Below are positions 32,634 through 36,577 of a DNA stretch of 36,577 nt, piece after piece. The stretch spans positions 1 to 36,577 of the forward strand of contig NZ_JAPUED010000233.1 in assembly GCF_027492755.1 (NCBI RefSeq), given 5' to 3'. A program made the translations under genes and the position numbers. Source of the stretch: Micropruina sp. GTDB lineage: Bacteria > Actinomycetota > Actinomycetes > Propionibacteriales > Propionibacteriaceae. The notes beneath the pieces are model-generated. The model saw nothing but the letters and a program-made list of their open reading frames with translations, searched no databases and had not been told where the DNA came from. The first letter of the stretch is position 1, and each line of letters begins with the position of its first letter.

Positions 32634-34814
32634 ATGAGTGACCAGTACTCGCAGGAACTGCCGCATAGGAGATGGCGAGACGATCCGATAACGACCGTTT
32701 CCGAGGACCGACTTGAACGAGCGCCCGTCGCGCAGCGCGCGGCCCGGCTCATCGCAGAAAACCACACGCCGCATTCGAGTGTCGTCTATGGACTGGAGGG
32801 CCCCTGGGGCAGCGGGAAGACCTCCGTCATCGCCCTCCTCACCACCTACCTCACCGAGGATCGAAGCAGTGGCGATGAGTGGCGCGTTGTGTCGTTTACC
32901 CCCTGGGCAACGACCGGCACTGAAGGACTGCTCTCCGAGTTCTTCGCTGCCCTCAGTACAATTGCGCCAGAGAAGTCAGGCGACAAGGTCCGCAACTTGA
33001 TCGCCTCGTACGCAGACATCGCGCGGCCCTTCGTGTCACTGATCCCATTGGCAGGCTCGGCCGTGGTGGAGGCGTCCCGGACGCTCGAACACCGCCTCGC
33101 GAAGCCCTGGAACGTCGCGTTTGAAGACCTCGCCACCGAGTTGAGGAAGCTACACACACCGGTGCTAGTCGTGGTCGACGGCATCGACCGGTTGCAGCCC
33201 ACTGAGTTGCTCGACCTACTCAAGGTCGTGAGACTCCTCGGTCGCTTCCCTGGGGTGGACTTCCTGTTGGCCTACGACGAACAGACGCTGGTCGGGACTC
33301 TCCAAAGCCCTGGTCATGGCAGCGCATCGAAGGCACGAGCACGCTCCTTTATGGAGAAGATCGTGCAGTATCCGCTCAGCGTTCCGCCTCTGCTCACAAG
33401 CAAGATCGTGCGGGCACTGTCCACGGGACTCACGGATATCGTGACACCGGAGCGGATCGAAAAGAACTTCGACCGCCACCGCTTCAGCGACATCATCCTC
33501 TCGATCATGCCTGCTCAGTTGACCACATCCAGAGCAATCGAGCGGTTTCTGGCGCAAGTTCGCGAACAGTTCCGTACTCATGACCTTGACGAGATGAACG
33601 ATGTCGATCTCATCCTCGAAACCTTCCTAAGAATCCAATTTCCCGATGTGTTCGCCCTGCTGCAAACCTGGAAGGCCGACCTCACAAAGGGTCACGGGCC
33701 CCACAACAGCCTTGATCGATACAGGGACAAGCAGCCCGACTGGACTGGCCTCATGAGTGTCCTCGAACGAAACGCGGATCGCGACGCCGCGCTGGCCGTT
33801 CTGGGGGCGATCTTTCCAGCCGTTCGCGACACGAGTCCCACGCGCGTACAACCAGGACGATTCGCACACCCCGACTACTTCGACCGCTATCTGGCCCAAG
33901 CAATTCCAGAGGGCGATATCCCAGACGCAACCATCGACGTGGGATTGCAGTTGGCCGCGGGCGGCGAGGATGGCCCGCTTCGCATCCTCCTGACTGACGA
34001 AGATACCGAGCGTCTGGCACTCGCGCTCGGCAAAATCCGAGACCGCTTCCCCGACGTCGGCGAAGAGCAAAGCCATACGGGCCGCCGAGGAGCCGTCACT
34101 CTCGCCCTGTTGCAGGCAGCAATGACGTTGGTCCATGAGGCGGACGATGATCGCCTGACCGCCCTAGTTTCAACAGGCGACCAGCTGAGATGGTGGTCGG
34201 CGACCCTTCTACGACAACTCCTCAACACCGACCCAACATGTGCCGTCGACGAGGCACTCCTCAAGTGCGCCGATATCCAGCGACGGGCACATGTCGTCAA
34301 GACCGCTACCCGTAACCTCGAGGGATTGAGGCAGGAAACACGGGATGCCCTCAACAGTGCGCTGGAGCGCGAAGTGGGCCGGATCCTGCCGGTGCTTCTT
34401 GAAGACCTACGAGGCCGCGACGAGTCGGACGCGCAGAGCGGCATCGGCTATCTCTACGCGCTGGTAGCTGAGTCATCGAGGATGGAGGAACTGCACAACC
34501 AGGTCGCTGGTGGCTTGGCCGCCAATCAGTTCACACTCGAGGACGTGGCCGCTCGCCTCGTCGGGCTGGCATACGTCATTGGCGGGTCAGGCCGCCCAAC
34601 AAGTGCGTCCTTCGATGGGGAACTCTTTGCCAAGGTGACTGGTGTCGAGGCCCGGTCAGGTAGCGACAGGGACACGGGCGAATGGTCGGACAGCAGTTGG
34701 ACCCGCCGGGGTCAATTCGCAGCCCAGTTCATCACTCCCCCGTTGAACGGTCCGACCGATGAGGCAGACTCGGCCGGTAACAATGAGGGAAGTCAATCCG
34801 ACAACGACGTGTAG
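32634..34814 (+). CDS. KAP-family P-loop NTPase
   Basis: 726-residue protein with an N-terminal STAND/AAA-like KAP ATPase domain: Walker A G56-PWGSGKT and Walker B VLVVVDGIDRL (D182, D185). The segment around it (FTPWATTGTEGLLSEFFAAL; FLLAYDEQTLV) fits KAP NTPases. Membrane helices often inserted in this family are not clear here; a weak hydrophobic patch lies near residues 125-145. The C-terminal half (about 350-700) is helical and unrecognised. GC and third-position GC are lower than in flanking genes. ATG 32634 is chosen; a TTG 12 codons earlier is possible. KAP proteins recur near defence genes, and hsdM follows, so a phage-defence role is possible. Confidence 0.8.
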   Translation: MSDQYSQELPHRRWRDDPITTVSEDRLERAPVAQRAARLIAENHTPHSSVVYGLEGPWGSGKTSVIALLTTYLTEDRSSGDEWRVVSFTPWATTGTEGLLSEFFAALSTIAPEKSGDKVRNLIASYADIARPFVSLIPLAGSAVVEASRTLEHRLAKPWNVAFEDLATELRKLHTPVLVVVDGIDRLQPTELLDLLKVVRLLGRFPGVDFLLAYDEQTLVGTLQSPGHGSASKARARSFMEKIVQYPLSVPPLLTSKIVRALSTGLTDIVTPERIEKNFDRHRFSDIILSIMPAQLTTSRAIERFLAQVREQFRTHDLDEMNDVDLILETFLRIQFPDVFALLQTWKADLTKGHGPHNSLDRYRDKQPDWTGLMSVLERNADRDAALAVLGAIFPAVRDTSPTRVQPGRFAHPDYFDRYLAQAIPEGDIPDATIDVGLQLAAGGEDGPLRILLTDEDTERLALALGKIRDRFPDVGEEQSHTGRRGAVTLALLQAAMTLVHEADDDRLTALVSTGDQLRWWSATLLRQLLNTDPTCAVDEALLKCADIQRRAHVVKTATRNLEGLRQETRDALNSALEREVGRILPVLLEDLRGRDESDAQSGIGYLYALVAESSRMEELHNQVAGGLAANQFTLEDVAARLVGLAYVIGGSGRPTSASFDGELFAKVTGVEARSGSDRDTGEWSDSSWTRRGQFAAQFITPPLNGPTDEADSAGNNEGSQSDNDV

Positions 34815-35277
34815 GTTCTCGCCGGACTCCGCTCTTCTTCCCGAGCTAGCCACCTTCGTGATTCGCGTAGTGAGGCTGCCAGCGCACCGCGACCAACGCT
34901 AACTCGATCTTGCATCGCCCACCGAACGATCCGAGGCAGATCGAGGCAACCAACGAGTTCAGCTTGCGCGATGACCTGTTCGCACTCACGGACGTACCGC
35001 CATCGGCGCACGTCGTCGCAGAAGACCTGAGGCTGGCCGCCGCGTTCGGGCCAACGGCTGGTTGATCGGATGTGTGCCGCGGACGCGGTTGGGTATCCGG
35101 TCGTGGATAGTCAGCAAGCACAGCTACGACGTCATCGATATGTCTTGTCAGGGGATGAGCGCGGATGGCGGTTCACGCCCCAGGTCGCCCTACGCGCGTA
35201 GTGGAAGTAGGATTCACTCGGGTTGGGTGGCCGCCATCAACACCACCCGTGGCGGCCAGCGCCACTGAAAGGGATTG
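34815..35277. other. Intergenic region with an unassigned minus-strand open frame
   Basis: No gene is certain. A minus-strand frame from about 35110 to 34793 is open for roughly 100 codons (RRWRYVRECEQVIAQAELVG, LPRIVRWAMQD), but it lacks a ribosome site, overlaps the KAP gene end and matches no family I know. It may be a remnant. GAAAGGGA at 35267-35274 serves hsdM. Confidence 0.4.
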
Positions 35278-36577
35278 ATGTCACCGCAGGGTTTCCAAGA
35301 CAAGGTCGCCTTCGTGTGGAAGGTGGCTGACAAGCTCCGCGGCACCTTCAAGCAGCACGAGTACGGCTCCGTCATGCTGCCGCTACTCGTCCTTCGCCGC
35401 ATGGATGCCGTGCTCGCGCCGACGAAGCAGGCCGTCCTCGACGCCGCCAAGGGCATGGGCACAATCGGAGAAGGTCAGGCAGCACTGCTGAAGAAGAAGG
35501 CCGGGCACCGGTTCTACAACACCTCTCCCCTCACCTTCCCTACCCTGCTCAGCGACGACAAGGACCTCGCTGACAACCTACGCGCCTACATCCGCAAGCT
35601 GTCCCCTGAGGCGTACGCCGTCATGGAGGCCTACGACTTCGACCCCAAGCTCGAGCGCCTCGACCGCGCCGGGATCCTCTACGCGGTGCTCGCCGACTTC
35701 GCCGACCTCGACCTGCGCCCCTCCATGGTGAGCAACGAGGCCATGGGGTACATCTTCGAAGAGCTGCTCAGGAAGTTCTCCGAGATGAGCAACGAGACCG
35801 CCGGTGAGCACTACACACCGCGCGAGGTCATCCGCCTCATGGTCAACCTGCTGGTGTCCGGAGAAGCGGCCAAGGAGCTCACCGAAAACCCCAAGCCCGT
35901 CCGCACAGTCTATGACCCGGCGGCCGGCACCGGCGGCATGCTCATGACCGCACTGCAGCACATCAAGGAGCTCAACCCAGCCGCCATCGTCAACGTCTAC
36001 GGCCAGGAGCTCAACGACGAGACGTGGGCGATCGCCCAGTCCGACCTGATGATGCAAGACACCGCACCCGAGCGCATGCGCAACGGCAACAGCCTCACCA
36101 GCGACGCCTTCCCGACCCAGAAGTTCGACTACATCCTCGCGAACCCGCCGTACGGGGTGGACTGGAAGGCGTACGCCGGGCCGATCAAAACCGAGCACGA
36201 GAAGCAGGGCTTCCACGGACGCTTCGGCGCCGGCCTTCCGCGCATCTCGGACGGGTCGTTTCTCTTCCTGCAGCACATGCTGTCGCACATGAAGCCGGCT
36301 GGCTCCCGCGTCGGCATCGTCCTCTCCGGATCACCCCTCTTCTCGGGGCAGGCCGGATCCGGTGAGTCGCAGATTCGCCGCTGGATCCTTGAGAACGACT
36401 GGCTCGAAGGCATCGTCGCCCTGCCGGACCAGATGTTCTACAACACCGGCATCTCGACCTATGTGTGGATCCTCACCAACAGCAAGTCGGACGAGGACCG
36501 CGGCACCGTCAAGCTCATCGATGCCCGCGAGCTCGGCACCAAGATGCGCAAGTCGTTGGGCGACAAGCGCAAGGAAC
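35278..36577 (+). CDS. hsdM: Type I restriction-modification DNA methyltransferase subunit (partial)
   Basis: First 433 codons of HsdM; the gene continues beyond the window. HsdM, with HsdS, adds a methyl group to N6 of adenine in the host recognition site. An N-terminal helical domain (1-150, KVADKLRGTFKQHEYGSVMLPLLVLRRMDAVL) leads to the methyltransferase: YTPREVIRLMV, SAM-binding D213-PAAGTGGM and catalytic N289-PPYG, then DGSFLFLQHML. No frameshift is seen. ATG 35278 has GAAAGGGA upstream. HsdS and HsdR are presumably beyond the end. Confidence 0.94.
   Translation, partial: MSPQGFQDKVAFVWKVADKLRGTFKQHEYGSVMLPLLVLRRMDAVLAPTKQAVLDAAKGMGTIGEGQAALLKKKAGHRFYNTSPLTFPTLLSDDKDLADNLRAYIRKLSPEAYAVMEAYDFDPKLERLDRAGILYAVLADFADLDLRPSMVSNEAMGYIFEELLRKFSEMSNETAGEHYTPREVIRLMVNLLVSGEAAKELTENPKPVRTVYDPAAGTGGMLMTALQHIKELNPAAIVNVYGQELNDETWAIAQSDLMMQDTAPERMRNGNSLTSDAFPTQKFDYILANPPYGVDWKAYAGPIKTEHEKQGFHGRFGAGLPRISDGSFLFLQHMLSHMKPAGSRVGIVLSGSPLFSGQAGSGESQIRRWILENDWLEGIVALPDQMFYNTGISTYVWILTNSKSDEDRGTVKLIDARELGTKMRKSLGDKRKE

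Noticed and set aside
34793-35110. Minus-strand gene between the KAP gene and hsdM
   Set aside because: Open for about 100 codons but without ribosome site or recognised family, and it overlaps the KAP gene end; kept only as an unassigned frame.

Overview
The window is high-GC DNA (about 70% by eye) with dense gene packing, GTG and ATG starts, and many start codons only 6-8 bases after a TANNNT -10 box (leaderless mRNAs). Together with cydABDC, CsoR-CopZ-CopA, a proline-rich DUF-like membrane protein and dispersed GGTCGAGCTTGTCGAGACC elements, this points to an actinobacterium, most likely a Propionibacteriaceae-type chromosome. The family-level placement is an inference; no rRNA or other taxonomic marker is present.

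Layout. 1-316: tandem and dispersed repeats downstream of lysS. 317-5007 (minus): lysS, a ThrE-type threonine/serine exporter and an ABC-F protein. 5208-6718 (plus): a HipB/HipA-type toxin-antitoxin pair. 6888-11103 (plus): a TetR repressor with its palindromic operator inside its own promoter, followed by two overlapping genes for an asymmetric heterodimeric ABC exporter. 11104-11453: a cluster of GGGGACGGTTC repeats. 11454-12572: a NUDIX-phosphotransferase fusion. 12585-12820 (minus): a decayed fragment of a B12-binding radical SAM gene. 13012-14004 (minus): a luciferase-like flavin monooxygenase. 14316-16645 (plus): 5-oxoprolinase PxpA and a PxpB-PxpC fusion. 16691-17005 (minus): an orphan BlaI-type repressor divergent from cydA. 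17174-24843: cytochrome bd oxidase cydA-cydB and its assembly exporter cydD...cydC, with a proline/glycine-rich membrane protein on the opposite strand between cydD and cydC. 24848-27430: a zinc metallopeptidase, a 22-bp minisatellite and a GT4 glycosyltransferase. 27444-30633 (minus): csoR-copZ-copA copper operon with a CsoR operator/promoter. 31126-32493: dnaB. 32634-36577: lower-GC accessory segment with a KAP-type P-loop NTPase and the start of a type I restriction-modification hsdM, which runs off the window.

Functionally the cyd block builds the high-affinity quinol oxidase; the cop block exports Cu(I); lysS and dnaB are housekeeping genes; HipBA and the KAP/HsdM segment look like stress or defence cargo. 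The most unusual signal is repeat architecture. Small palindromic repeats sit in frame at domain linkers of PxpBC and CydD and inside the ABC-F protein. Two large hairpins of shared 7-12-7 design follow the monooxygenase gene and cydB. A G-quadruplex-capable heptamer array sits between copZ and copA.
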